A DNA stretch of 36,150 nucleotides from Priapulus caudatus. Lineage: Eukaryota > Priapulida > Priapulimorpha > Priapulimorphida > Priapulidae. Position 1 is the stretch's first letter, and each line of letters starts with the position of its first letter. The position numbers and the translations under genes were made by a program. The stretch is taken from assembly GCF_000485595.1 (NCBI RefSeq), contig NW_014577219.1:99583-135732 (forward strand). The letters are read 5' to 3'. The notes beneath the pieces are model-generated. The model was given only the letters and a program-made list of their open reading frames with translations, was not told the DNA's origin and did not search any database. This document shows, piece by piece, positions 20,101 to 30,790 of the stretch.

Positions 20101-23100
20101 GAAAGGCAGAGAAAGGGGTTGAGAAGCCGTCCGACACGGTAGAGACACCTGGTGACCTGATCGTGCGACGCTTGACCCAGGACCGCATAGAAGAGCTGAA
20201 AAAACTTGTGCAAGAGGAGCAGCGCACTTACAAGTGAGTCACGTCGAGAAATCGCGATAACGGCGAGCGTGCCTCATCTAATTTCTCGCCGTACGGGTTT
20301 GATCACCGATTTGATGCGAATTTCTCGACACGCAGGAAGCTGAAGGATGACATGGAGCAGGTGAAGGCAGGTGAGCTGGATGACCGGCTGCCTGAGATGT
20401 GGGCGGAGATCTGCAGGCAGCGGCGGGCGGCAGAGGAGGCGGCCGAGGCAAGGAGATTAGTTATTGAGGCAAAGGCACGCGCCGAAGGTACGTACAATGG
20501 CGGGCTTCTGCCTCGTAGCAACTTCGCGTAAGTATTTTGGGGGAAAGTTTGTTGTTTCTCGACATTCTTACGCTGAATCGCACAAGAGGAAGTTGAGACA
20601 CTGAAGTAATGCTTATTATACACCGCATTTGTAGTCATATAAATTGATATTTGTGAACAAAATATGTAGCATTGTGATGCATTCTGTGAGTTGCTTTGCG
20701 TGATGTTTATATAGCTGAAGCGAAGAAGAGACTGCAAGTTAACAAGCCTTTGGAGATCATCCAGAAAGCAGACGAGAGTTTCTCTGCTGTTGAGTCGCCA
20801 CTGATGGATCCGCTATCTGTAGAGGTGTTTCCCCCTTGCCATACACTTTCTAAGTCTACTGAGTTACAGTTGGTCTTATACTTCAAGACTAGTTTATCGC
20901 TTGCTCATGTGGTGTCCATGTTTAGGCAAGGATTAGCGATATATCAGGTTTAACGTTCACGAATGCATGAAGCTCTGGTATTACTGTAAACACAAAAAGA
21001 TTACAGAGTAGAAATGATAGCTAACATAAAGAAGAGTCAATCCGTTTCCCACCTAGCGTCGGTTAATATTAAAAATACAGTGTTTCTGTGTTCTGCCGCG
21101 GATGATCAGGTTTCCCACCCAGCATCGGTTAATAACAAAAATACCTTTTGCTACCTCTTCTTTTACCTACCCTACTCTGCCCTAATTTCTGTGTTCTGCC
21201 GCGGATGTCCAGGTCACGGACGATGAGTTTATCGAGCTGGCCCCCATTGTTGATGACATCACCGTGGCGGACACTGGTCAGCGGACACCTCCTGAATCTC
21301 CTCTGCTCTCATCGTTGCTCATGAATCGCATGCCTGCGCCCGTCGCCGACCATCCTCCGCCGAAACCCGTGAGTAGGCGATGTCAGGCGTAATTATGTAG
21401 TAGCAGTGTAGTGTAGTAGAAGGATTCGCAGACCTGTGGAAAACCCGTGAGTAGGCAATGTCAGGCGTTCACGTCCATGTTAAGCTGGGTTTACGTTGTG
21501 GAAGAGTCGACGAGTTGATACGTTTATCAACGTTCTGTCAACCTTTCTATCAGATGTCGGGCATTCACGTAATTATGTAGTAGAAAGTGTAGTGTGGTAG
21601 AAGGATTTGCATGTGGGAAACCTGACGACTAGTCGAATGTGACTGCGGGGAGGACCAGACTATGGAATATCTTCTGGAATGCCCCCTATTGCTAGAGCCC
21701 TGTAGACCTGGAGACCTTGAGTTTTTTAACCACCGTGTCAGGTCCTGTGTGCTGCAGTGGCTAGGTCGAGTGTAGTGTAGTGACCCGAGAAGAAGAAGAC
21801 CTAATCATGTCCGCATTAGACGTAGGTGTCTATGTATAGCGGGTCAGGTTATGCGTATTGTGAGCATTCTCGTAGTTGTGATTTAATTTGAGACGTTTTT
21901 TTTTGCAAAATCAGGATGATGTACCGCATCCCAAGGTAGAAGTACCGTTACCACCAACACCTATAAAGACGGAATCTCCATCTGAGGAACTAGATGGTTA
22001 GTAACAACTATCTACTCGCGTGAAGTTAACCAAATTCATTCGATCTGAAAAGGGCAATAGTGTTGTAATGCATTATTGGATAGTGTATTTTATTCGAAAG
22101 TTGTGCAATTTAGTACGCTGCATTTACATCTAGCTGTTATGTGAAATAAATCTAACATACTTAATGCATTATGGTCACATTTTGGCTATGCGTGAAATGT
22201 AATAACTGCAGTTAAATTTTGAGTGCTTACATGGTGAATTCCTTGCCATGGATAGAGTATAAACTGCTAAGTTAGGAATTACGCACAAATGAGCATTAAT
22301 CGCTTGTATACGATACGTGTCAAATTGCAGTTGTTATCGTTTTAGGAAACGATTTGACCGTCAGCCAGCCAGATATTACGCCGATTGTGACGCCTTCCCC
22401 AGAACCTGAAGCTCCAGCGCAAGTAGTAGTCGAGGAAAAGGAAACCATTGTCATAGAAACAGAAGAAACTTCAGTTACGGTCATAGAGGAAACTCCCGCA
22501 CCGGCTACAATTGTCGTTGAGCCAACAGTGGACGTGGAAGAGACTGCAGACATAGATGTATCCGTGAACGGTACGCCCTCTATCGGTACACCGAACGTGC
22601 GGATTTTAGCAAGCAGTTTGCTGCTATTATTATTATTATTATTAATATTATTAAATCTTTATTGCATGAATTCAGATACAAATACAGGTACTGACGACAG
22701 TTTTTTTCATGGAAAAAAATATAAATAAATTTGATATTGCTATTTGATGATTATACATATGAGGAGTGTGAACATTAATTTAATACAACTTGCCGAAAAT
22801 TGATATGAATTTAGTATTCTGTAGATGATGGTAATAAAGTTTTAGTTGTGCCTGCCGATCTTTTTGCGAGGGCGAGTGAGATTAACGCATTGCGCGTAAT
22901 TATACGCATAACGTATTGTGTTTTTACAAGTACATGTTTATCAGCTATAGTATTCTGCTGTTGGTAGAAGAAACTGTAGGAGAAGAAGAGGTGCAGGTTC
23001 AGGAAGAATTCGTTGCTAATACGGACGACACGGCTGAGATAGCTGAGATAGTTGAGATAGTTGAGGAGTCTCCCGTCGAAGTGGTTGACGTGAAGGAAAC

Positions 23101-26100
23101 ATCCGAGACTACAGTTAAACAGGTGAAAATAAATTTTCACCTCTTCTGATGCATTGTTACAATTACAATATTATTGTAACTAATTAATAATCTCGTCATC
23201 TTATCATTATTCACAACGCATAATATTAACGTAGTTATATTATAATATAATATTTATTATTATGAATATTGTGATATAACGTATAATATTAAAGTAGCGT
23301 GTGTGCATCTGTGTGTCCAGGAGCCTGAGGAGCAGGAGCAGGAGCAGGAGCAGGTGGTTGCCACGGACGACGCCGTCAGCAGCGCGGTGTCTGCGGATGA
23401 GGAAGCGTGCGTTAAGGAGGAGCCGCTCTCTCCGGCTAGCAGCGTCTCGTCGAAAGTTAGCGAGCAGGAGGCGGTGGTGCAGCGCAGTGGACGCGGCAAG
23501 CGGGGAAGACCGGTCGCCCGGAGGAGTCTCCGCGTGAAGCACAAAGAACCGGTGAGAGTCGGGACGTCATACGTGCGCGAGAGCGTGCAAAGATGCGCGC
23601 GCGCGTGCGTGCGTGCGTGCGTGTGTGGTGTGTGCCAGCGTGTGTGTGAGCGTGTGTTTGTGCGATTGTTCGTGCGAGCGTGCGTGCGTGCGTTCGTTCG
23701 TGTGTGGTGTGTGCCAGCGTGTGTGTGAGCGCGCGTGCGTGCGTGCGTGCGCGCGTGCGTGCGTGCGTGCGTGTGTGGTGTGTGTGAGCGTGTGTTCGTG
23801 CGAGCGTGCGTGCGTGCGTTCGTTCGTGTGAGCCTCTACATGCATGCGTGAGAGCACGCGTGCGTGCGTGTGAAAATGCTTATAAGCGGGCGATGGGTTT
23901 TCAACGTGTGTTCACCTGGCCATTTCCCCCCGTTCGTCCTCCGCGTATCTTTTCCGCGAATGATTATTGATGTACCGCAACGGCGGACGACGGCTTCCGA
24001 CTTCACGACCGCTTATTTTCTGCAGGAAGCGGAAACCGCGGCAGAGCCGAAACCGGAATCCACGAGCACTCCGAAGTTGCTGTCTCCGCGAGGCCGCGAG
24101 GGGGGGGAGCCGGACGTGAGCGGATTGGAGATGGACCTTGATAGCATGCATGCAGACAGCGACGATAGCAGTTACGTGGGAAGCAAGCGGAAAGAGCTGT
24201 TTACCGATTCCATACCGAGCAGCCCTGCTTCTACAGTACATGGGTATGAAAGTCTTCGTCATTGTTGTATATGTACGCGATACATCAAACATCGGCTGCG
24301 TTGTGCCTTGGTTAAATGGCAGAGGTGTTTTGTATCTGTAGTGTGTGTCTGATATGCGTGTAGTTGGCACACGTACAGAAAGCAAACGAAGCGTTCATGT
24401 GGCCTTTGTTAGTTGGTTTTAAATTTCCGGAGTTATCCAGGGTTTCATAAACTCACTGTTGTAATTATAACGCGAAATTTCTTTCAACGAACGTCGTTAT
24501 CGTTACCGCGACTGTTATCGACAGTGTGTATCTAATGTCTGTCTCTCTGTGACTGCATAATGCAGAATGGAGCTGTAGTCGTTCCGTCAATGATTAAATC
24601 ATTGGTTATGAAAAAGTTTTTCTCATCTTTTAGAGAGGACTTGGAATCTGCTAAGGAGCACAGAGCTTGGAAGAAGTCCATCTTGTTGGTGTGGCGCGCT
24701 GCCGCCAATCACAAGTATGTGCAACTCATTTTTATGTAGATTTCTGTTATGTGTAATCCTTTGTGGTTGGTTATATGTGAAGAATCTTGGCTTTAGATTT
24801 CATGCAATTTTGCCCTATAGATTGAAAGGGTTAGTTCTTTCAAGAAAATGGAATATTATATTTGTTTCATCACAGCAAGAGTAGATAATAACACGGATAC
24901 ACATACACACATAATGTGTTATTATCTACTCTTGATCACAGCAATAGTTTATGGACTCTGGGCTCTTTGCTTTTGAATTGTGCTGCGTGCCTTTTAATTA
25001 CATGTGCATAAACTGTACCTGGAAAGGGTTTAACTGTTAAAACCATAGTTATGTAGACACATGCTTGAAATTCTAATGGTTGTTATGTCTTGTTGAGAAA
25101 TATACAGGGTTTATTTTAAAGGGATATTTCCTAGATGAGTGAAGAATAGGTGGTAATTGCATTTTTTTAATTCATTTTCAGATATGCGAATGTTTTCTTG
25201 CATCCAGTTACAGATGAAATGGCTCCTGGTTACAGCTCTGTTGTTTTGAGGTGAATCGTTGTTGTGTCACGATATCATGTCTGAGAACTGGGAGTAGCCG
25301 GCTTTGTGAACAACCAGACACACAATTCACGCTCTGTTTTACCATTATAATTTATACAACTGCGACTTACGAATCAAACCACGTTAAATGAGCTCTGAAG
25401 TTTGAGCAGACAAATTACTGCGAAATTTTGGAACCGATTATTAACTTGGGTCTTCCTGTACTACACTTGCTCTATATCGTTACTTGTACTACAGCAATGT
25501 TATATGTTCATTATAGCAGCGGTTTTTGTTTGTTAAATGAACTGCAGCCATCAGAGGCTGCACATCTGCTTGGATGAGTTTTTAACAGTTGTCGCCTCTT
25601 TTGACAATCACATTCGCACCGTGTGTCTATAACATTCGACAAACAAACACATATAATCAATCAACAGCGTTACGTAGATGGCTTAAGATCGTAATGCTCT
25701 GATGTATGATGCATACCTCCTAGACTTATATTTTCTATATTTCCTAAATTTCCTATGTGTTTTATAGGATCCTATAAAACTCCTATATTTTTGTCCAATC
25801 AAGTGGCTAGGCGGTATGATAATGGCCAGGATTAAAAATGTGATTCTATATTCCGTGCTACAGGCCCATGAATCTGATGGGCATCAAGAAGAGCTTGGAG
25901 ACGGGGCAGATTCGCACGACAGTGGAGTTCCAGCGAGACATGATGCTCATGTTTCAGAATGCTATCATGTACAACAACTCCAACCAACCCGTCTTCAACA
26001 TGGCGCGCGAGATGCAGGCTGACGTCATCCGACACGTGGAGGTAACGACATCACGACACCACCATCTTGCCCCCGGTCGATTTTACATAAAAATGTTTGC

Positions 26101-27254
26101 CGCCCCACGATCTGGTAGTGTTTCGGAATGGTAGTACAGTACAGATATAAATACTGTATATCCTGCAACTAGCCAGTACTTAAACCCAAGTTTTCAAGAG
26201 GCCAAGTGCTGTACCAGTACAGTACAATATGTATGAGTAATGCGAAACACATTAATATTTCTGCAGTGAAGCCAAACGCCAGCTTTGCTGCGCAGACGAC
26301 CTCCACGAAAAAACTCGGTTTTCGGAGCTTTTCAGAATTTCGGAAAATAGATTGTGTACTGTACCTTAATGTGCAAATTATTTCCATTTACGTGGCAGGA
26401 TTTCCTCGCGACTCAGCTCATGGTGCAAGCGACAGACATAAAAAGTCTCAGAGACAGAGGTCGGGACAGCATCGGGCTTAGACGCTCAGAGGGATCCGAT
26501 AGGGTGAGTGGGAACCGATGGAGTGAGTGAGATCCGATAGGGTGAGTGGGAACCGATGGAGTGAGTGGGAACCGATAGGGTGAGTGGGAATCGATAGGGT
26601 GAGTGGGGTACAATGGGGTGAGTGGGGTCCGATGGGGTGAGTGGGGTGCGATGGGGTGAGTGGGAACCGATGGAGTGAGTGGGATCCGATGGGGTGAGTG
26701 GGAACCGATGGGGTGAGTGGGGTGCGATGGGGTGAGTGGGAACCGATAGGGTGAGTGGGGTACAATGGGGTGAGTGGGATCCGATGGGGTGAGTGGGAAC
26801 CGATAGGGTGAGAACACATCACCTGTCTAATTAACCTCTACCTGATGAACACACCAGCTTATCTACCTTGATCCACCATGTAAGCTGCTTCTTCTCCCTT
26901 CTGCGTACTGATCTCAGAGTTCGAACGGGCACCGTAAAACATTCTCTCTAAGTCCTGGCATTTTAAAATGCTGAATGACCTATGAAATGAATCTACTGAC
27001 CGAGTTCGCACAGGTCCAGCGAAACCTTCTCGAAAATTTGTGGAATGTTAAAATGCCGAATGTCCCAGGTGCGGAAGGCCCTTAAGAATCACAATCAGTC
27101 GTGACGGTGTGCATTTTTCGTGAGCCGAGAACTTTTTCCTCCGATTGCGCAGGACGATGTGGATCGGCGAGGTCGCAAGTCGATGGGGGACGCGGCGATG
27201 GAACATGGCGGCAAGCAGAAGAAGCGTCGCACGAGGGCTGATGAATCACAGTGA
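17106..27254 (+). CDS. BRD8: Bromodomain-containing protein 8, complete 18-exon gene
   Basis: Bromodomain subunit of the nuclear NuA4/TIP60-EP400 histone acetyltransferase complex. Coding exons: 17106-17124, 19116-19209, 19515-19584, 19789-19844, 20096-20233, 20336-20487, 20715-20824, 21213-21368, 21915-21996, 22346-22570, 22968-23122, 23321-23551, 24026-24243, 24634-24714, 25182-25250, 25864-26041, 26399-26503, 27153-27254. Phases are consistent throughout, giving 2241 nt and 746 residues. Residues 18-38 (WSIREQLCLASSV...GDQNW) and the following AIRPF and PDWFSQK form the conserved N-terminal SANT-like region. Residues 80-185 are charged helix, 293-419 are acidic and Val/Glu-rich, and 475-483 (GRGKRGRP) resemble an AT-hook. 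DSIPSSPAS (about 556-564) precedes a single bromodomain (about 578-685); YNN near 656 supplies the acetyl-lysine-binding Asn, and PMNL replaces the usual PMDL. A basic tail (KQKKRRTR) may be a nuclear localisation signal. Weak points: exon 1 is only 19 nt, placed by phase and likeness to vertebrate exon 1, and the exon 7 donor (GTGTTT) is poor. Confidence 0.95.
17169..17400 (+). repeat. Single arm of a foldback-element family
   Basis: Nearly the same as 17687-17905: GTTACGCCGTCGGCGTCGC, then ACTACCAAAGTCTTAATG and TTGTAAATGCCATTCAAATG. It lies in BRD8 intron 1, about 520 bp from the second copy. Confidence 0.8.
17687..18757. mobile_element. Foldback element with ~400-500-bp inverted arms
   Basis: The left arm (17687-18192) reappears as reverse complement in the right arm (18378-18757). 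Shared blocks include ACTACCAAAGTCTTAATG, TTGGTATCTATGCGTAGC, GCCAGAGATATCTTATGAAT and CCCATTTACATTTTG, with substitutions and indels between arms. The ~185-bp centre is unrelated to the arms and holds TTGGCTTGGCTTGGCGGC. No transposase reading frame. Lies in BRD8 intron 1. Confidence 0.75.
21044..21212 (+). repeat. Duplicated acceptor region in BRD8 intron 7
   Basis: TTTCTGTGTTCTGCCGCGGATG + (A/T)(T/C)CAG occurs at 21083-21109 and again at 21186-21212, where it is the real exon 8 acceptor. GTTTCCCACC(T/C)AGC(G/A)TCGG occurs at 21044 and 21110. So the intron end has been copied at least once just upstream. Confidence 0.8.
21363..21620 (+). repeat. Duplicated donor region in BRD8 intron 8
   Basis: The end of exon 8 with its donor, AAACCCGTGAGTAGGC, is repeated 78 bp downstream at 21441. 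A third, more degenerate unit (ATGTCGGGCATTCACGTAAT, then TAGTAGAAAGTGTAGTG) starts near 21554. The first donor (21369) keeps the reading frame with exon 9. Confidence 0.8.
21628..21800 (+). mobile_element. LINE 3' end fragment in BRD8 intron 8
   Basis: One frame reads ECDCGEDQTMEYLLECPLL, then ends in VLQWLGRV and a stop. This Cys-Cys...Cys zinc-knuckle block with QT is characteristic of the C-terminus of non-LTR retrotransposon ORF2. Only the last ~45 codons and a short 3' tail are present, consistent with 5' truncation on insertion. Confidence 0.75.
22622..22656 (+). repeat. ATT microsatellite in BRD8 intron 10
   Basis: TTATTATTATTATTATTA-type run just downstream of exon 10. Confidence 0.85.
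23589..23870 (+). repeat. GTGC-rich microsatellite in BRD8 intron 12
   Basis: GTGCGTGCGTGC tracts alternate with longer repeats of TGTGGTGTGTGCCAGCG and GTTCGTTCGTGTG, forming a compound microsatellite with a higher-order repeat of about 90-100 bp. Reading frames across it are repeat artefacts. Confidence 0.9.
24876..24934. mobile_element. 59-bp palindromic mini-element with 7-bp target-site duplication
   Basis: CAAGAGTAGATAATAACAC and its exact reverse complement enclose about 21 bp of CA-rich loop. ATCACAG is duplicated at 24869-24875 and 24935-24941. It lies in BRD8 intron 14 and shares its arms with the element at 221-265. Confidence 0.8.
26491..26813 (+). repeat. ~20-bp minisatellite built from the exon 17 splice donor of BRD8
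   Basis: About 16 units of 18-20 bp (GGATCCGATAGGGTGAGTGG and variants). The first unit contains the last bases of exon 17 (..GGATCCGATAGG) and the real donor GTGAGT at 26504. Almost every further unit also carries GTGAGT. Using a later donor would add exon sequence that soon meets an in-frame stop (TGA at 26528), so only the first is useful. Confidence 0.92.
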
Positions 27255-27439
27255 ATCCCACACACTCTCTCTCTCGCTCTATCTCTCTCTCTCTTGCCTC
27301 CTCCTCTCCCATCCTCTGCTCTCTCTCTGTCTCTCTGTCTCTCTGATCTCTCTTCTCTCTGATCTCTCTGTCTCTCTTTCTCTTCTTCTCGTCTCTCTCC
27401 TCTCTCTCTCTCTCTCTCCTCTCCGCTCTTTCCTTCTCT

Positions 27440-27476
<37 letters not shown>

Positions 27477-27641
27477 GCTTCTTCTCTCCTCTCTTCCTCT
27501 CTCTCTCCACTCTCACTACTCTTATTGCTGTGTGGGCTTTTCCGTCACTTTTCCTAAGATCTTTAATGCCTTAGTAATATGCTTATAGAGTATCCAACAA
27601 TAACCTCTGTGAGTAACAGCAACTGTCTTTACTTTAAAGGG
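27255..27641 (+). other. BRD8 3' UTR region with CT microsatellite
   Basis: Directly after the BRD8 stop (27252-27254). A CTCTCT-rich tract fills about 27258-27512. No AATAAA was seen in this stretch, so the transcript end is not placed. Confidence 0.6.
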
Positions 27642-28029
27642 CTGTTAATGCACAATTCTGTGTTTCACTCATGAGTCTGTATGCTCGCTCTAATGTACAT
27701 GTGGTATGAGGTCTAATATAATGTGTATACGAGTGTATACGATCCTACTATGCAGGTTTTAGCCTTACTCTATTCAATTTTTACCCTCTCTCTGTCTGTA
27801 CTAGTATTGGCATCTGTAGGCTAGGCGAGTGTATTTAATGTATCGGCTCCCTTTCAGTTTCAGCCGAGTATACAGTTTCCAGTAGGCCCTTATGTACTTC
27901 TCATGAGCATGCACTAAGAAATTGGTTGCTACATGTGGAAGGGGTGAATGCATATTGCTCATGGCAGAGCCAAAAGAATACGTGTATAAAGCAACAATGA
28001 ACCCTCGTAGTTTTTTTTTTTTTTTTTTT

Positions 28030-28063
<34 letters not shown>

Positions 28064-29630
28064 CTATCCAATAATGTGTAATTAAATAGCATAACTTGAT
28101 GACATTTCACCTTAAAGCGGTGTTACGTCCAGTAAATGTGTAAACTCTTACATCTAAATTGGTCAGGGCTTTGAGTGAGTACTCGTTAGCTCTCAAATGC
28201 CTAAGTCATGTATATAATTATGGATTATCTTATAAATATATTTGTACATAAAAATTTTGTAAAATGTATTTTCATTGTGCTTCTTTTTCAGTGAGAGTGA
28301 CTTGTGTCAATTGTCAATATCAGTATTTCATATGTGAAATTATAAAATGGTGTCTGCGGCGGCCTGTAAGAGAGCACTGTAACGTTTGAGGTCAAGGCTA
28401 ACGAAGTTGGCGCCCTCGCCGCTGTTAACCGTGAAGCAAAGTACGACATATCTTTTTGTGATAAATATGTTATTTTTGTGTTTCGTAATGAGTGACAGCC
28501 GCTTTCACGAAACGACGAAGAAGACAAAACGAGAGGTTAATAGTGCTTTGTCGTTTACTTAGGGTCTACCTATGCCGATATTTTACAGCGACAAACACGA
28601 TAACGTCGCATCCACGCCCGGTGCGCGATATTCGGACGTAAAATCAAATATAGCGGGTTGTTGCAAATCCGAACAAGTGTGTAAGAATGGTGTTCATAAG
28701 GAGGATCAAAGGTACGGCCAGACTACACCGCGGTATTCCTATCGTAACAGTAATGATGACGCCGTAACTACGTACATAGTAATCATATTAATACTCGATT
28801 TAACGAGTGCTAGTAATATAGACCGTAGAAGATCCAACGCCGCCTGCGCGATTTTTCCTGGCACATGCGTGAAGGCTGGCATGGTCAGTTTGGGGGGAGA
28901 CAGACACACACACACACAGACAACCACCACACACATATATAATATATTATATACCCTACCATTACACAGCAAGGCTGCTACTAGCACGGCAGACGTCCCA
29001 AGGAAAGCCACCTATTCTAGATTGCGCATTGGTGTCTAACACAGGGGGAGGGGCGTTACAGGTTGCCAGGACTCCACGTTACTGGCCCATGCCTTTGTAA
29101 AGGGGGGGGGACGTCTACCATGATAGCGCAGCTGCCTAACACGTAAAACACTGTAGCGGTCTGGTAAGCACTCGGCTCATTTTAGAACGCGCGGTGAGTC
29201 TTGCGCTGGCAAGAGCAACGGAAGAGAGCAACATACCGGGGGGGGGGGGGGTAAAACACCGAGTCGAACACTGCGTACAGTAGACTGGAGTCTCTTCGCT
29301 TTACCGTATCAACGGGGGGGGGGGGTTCCCATATCGGAGCCCACAAGGCTCTACCACATCGACCACGGCCACGGCCGAGCTCGCGCAAAGCCTCTCACTA
29401 ACTTATGCGGGTTTATTGAAATACGAGTAAGGTGACAACACTAACACGCTACACGTACGTAACACGGGCCACGCTTAGCAACGACAGGAGCGTGCCGCGC
29501 CAACCGCACAACGTAACTTCCGCACGCAAACGGAACAATCGGAAATCGAGATTACAATTATCTGTTCTTTTCGGTTGTTTGCCGCCCTGCTCGTAGAAAC
29601 GGTTACGTAATGAAACGGCAGGGGGCGCCA
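27642..29630. repeat. Duplicated block A (same sequence as 34276-36150)
   Basis: About 2 kb that recurs in direct orientation at 34276 to the window end. Differences are dominated by single-base insertions and deletions spread evenly. G runs (29240-29252, 29315-29325) and a 53-bp T-rich run (28011-28063), absent from the other copy, are present. The minus strand has AATAAA at 29416-29411, downstream of a short open frame (29631-29449) without recognisable similarity. Open frames are not conserved between the copies, so I call no gene here. Confidence 0.75.
28011..28063 (+). repeat. Poly(T) tract
   Basis: A 53-bp run interrupted only by AC. Block B goes directly from CCTCGTA to CTATCCC at the same place, so the tract is an insertion in A or a sequencing artefact. 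Confidence 0.85.
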
Positions 29631-29662
29631 CGTATGACAGCCGACGGACTGCAGTGATAGAC

Positions 29663-29726
29663 CAGGGGTTAATAATGACAAATTGTCAATTTGTCAAATT
29701 TGTCAATATGTCATTATTAACCCCTG
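29663..29726. mobile_element. 64-bp palindromic mini-element with ATAGAC target-site duplication
   Basis: CAGGGGTTAATAATGACA at the left end is the exact reverse complement of the right end. The middle holds repeated TGTCAA/TTGACA words. ATAGAC flanks both sides (29657-29662 and 29727-29732); the repeat can be read as up to 8 bp if the terminal TG is counted as target. Confidence 0.75.
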
Positions 29727-29732
29727 ATAGAC

Positions 29733-30269
29733 GTAGGATTCCATCCACGGACTCGTTCTGACCAGGAAGCGTCAATTTTGTGCGCGAACTTAAATGTACA
29801 GAGAGAGAGATACGTGAGATTCAATCAGATGTGCATGATGAGGTCAGCCAGATAAGAACAGTGAATGCCTTACGCAATCAAATTGCTGTGAAAATAGCTG
29901 TGCGTTCGCAGAAGAAAAATGGAATCTCATTTGCACACGGAAGTGTTAGACTGTACACGTGCGCGTACGTACAAACAGCGTACATGTAGCAAACACCATT
30001 ATACACCTAAAAACACGCCACCGCAATGCTTTTTGCAATCTATTTCCCATTTTAATTACATCCCTTGGCTTCGACAACAATATAGCACATAGATCACATG
30101 CTTTCTTATTTCAGTTTCGTTGCTAACTGCAAACCGGGAACATGTCGCCCGAGTCACACCGTTACCATGGCGACGTGCAGCTGACAACCCAGAAGATCGT
30201 GTTGCTATTGCTTAAGCAACACTGCAGTGACACGTGACACTGCCTCACCGCGCACACACACAGGTGACA
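29733..30269. other. Intergenic stretch, no gene assigned
   Basis: A plus-strand open frame at 29780-29989 begins only with GTG, has no recognised similarity and no clear splice context. GTTACCATGGCGAC at 30161-30174 resembles an RFX X-box with one mismatch, without an adjacent gene to support it. Confidence 0.4.
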
Positions 30270-30395
30270 TCACATACACTTGTTCGCTCACACACGTCAC
30301 ACCGCGTACACTCGCTCGCTCACACACGTCACACCGCGTACACTCGCTCGCTCACACATGTCACACCGCGTACACGCGCTCACTCACACACTGGA
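30270..30395 (+). repeat. 32-bp minisatellite
   Basis: About four units of GTCACACCGCGTACACTCGC plus TCGCTCACACAC. No gene recognised around it. Confidence 0.85.
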
Positions 30396-30482
30396 AAACC
30401 CGCTCAACATAAATAGGCTGCGAACCACACAGGAAACAAGGGCTACCACTGCCGCCGCCGCCTCCATTCGACGCACGATGCT

Positions 30483-30790
30483 CGTCACACGATCCTTGTC
30501 ACCAATCCAAGTCACGCGATCCGAGTCACCGATCCTTGTCACGCGATCCGAGTCACCGATCCTTGTCACGCGATCCGAGTCACGCGATCCGAGTCACCGA
30601 TCCTTGTCACGCGATCCGAGTCACCGATCCTTGTCACGCGATCCGAGTCACCGATCCTTGTCACGCGATCCGAGTCACCGATCCTTGTCACGCGATCCGA
30701 GTCACCGATCCTTGTCACGCGATCCGAGTCACGCGATCCGAGTCACCGATCCTTGTCACGCGATCCGAGTCACCGATCCTTGTCACCGCT
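30483..30790 (+). repeat. ~27-bp minisatellite
   Basis: About eleven units of GATCCGAGTCACCGATCCTT + GTCACGC, with occasional 14-bp partial units (GATCCGAGTCACGC). Long reading frames over it are products of the repeat. Confidence 0.92.

Noticed and set aside
20303-20737. 144-codon minus-strand frame
   Set aside because: Shadow of BRD8 exon 6 on the opposite strand.
23567-23857. Frames with RACVRAC or THARTHAR repeats
   Set aside because: GTGC microsatellite in BRD8 intron 12.
26413-26822. Long minus-strand frames rich in THPIGSHSPH
   Set aside because: Produced by translating the 20-bp donor minisatellite; no independent gene.
27082-27588. Frames rich in Arg/Glu or Leu/Ser
   Set aside because: CT/GA microsatellite after the BRD8 stop codon.
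28572-29039. 155-codon frame in block A
   Set aside because: Broken by indels in block B and located in sequence of doubtful quality.
30161-30174. RFX X-box-like GTTACCATGGCGAC
   Set aside because: One mismatch and no gene start beside it.
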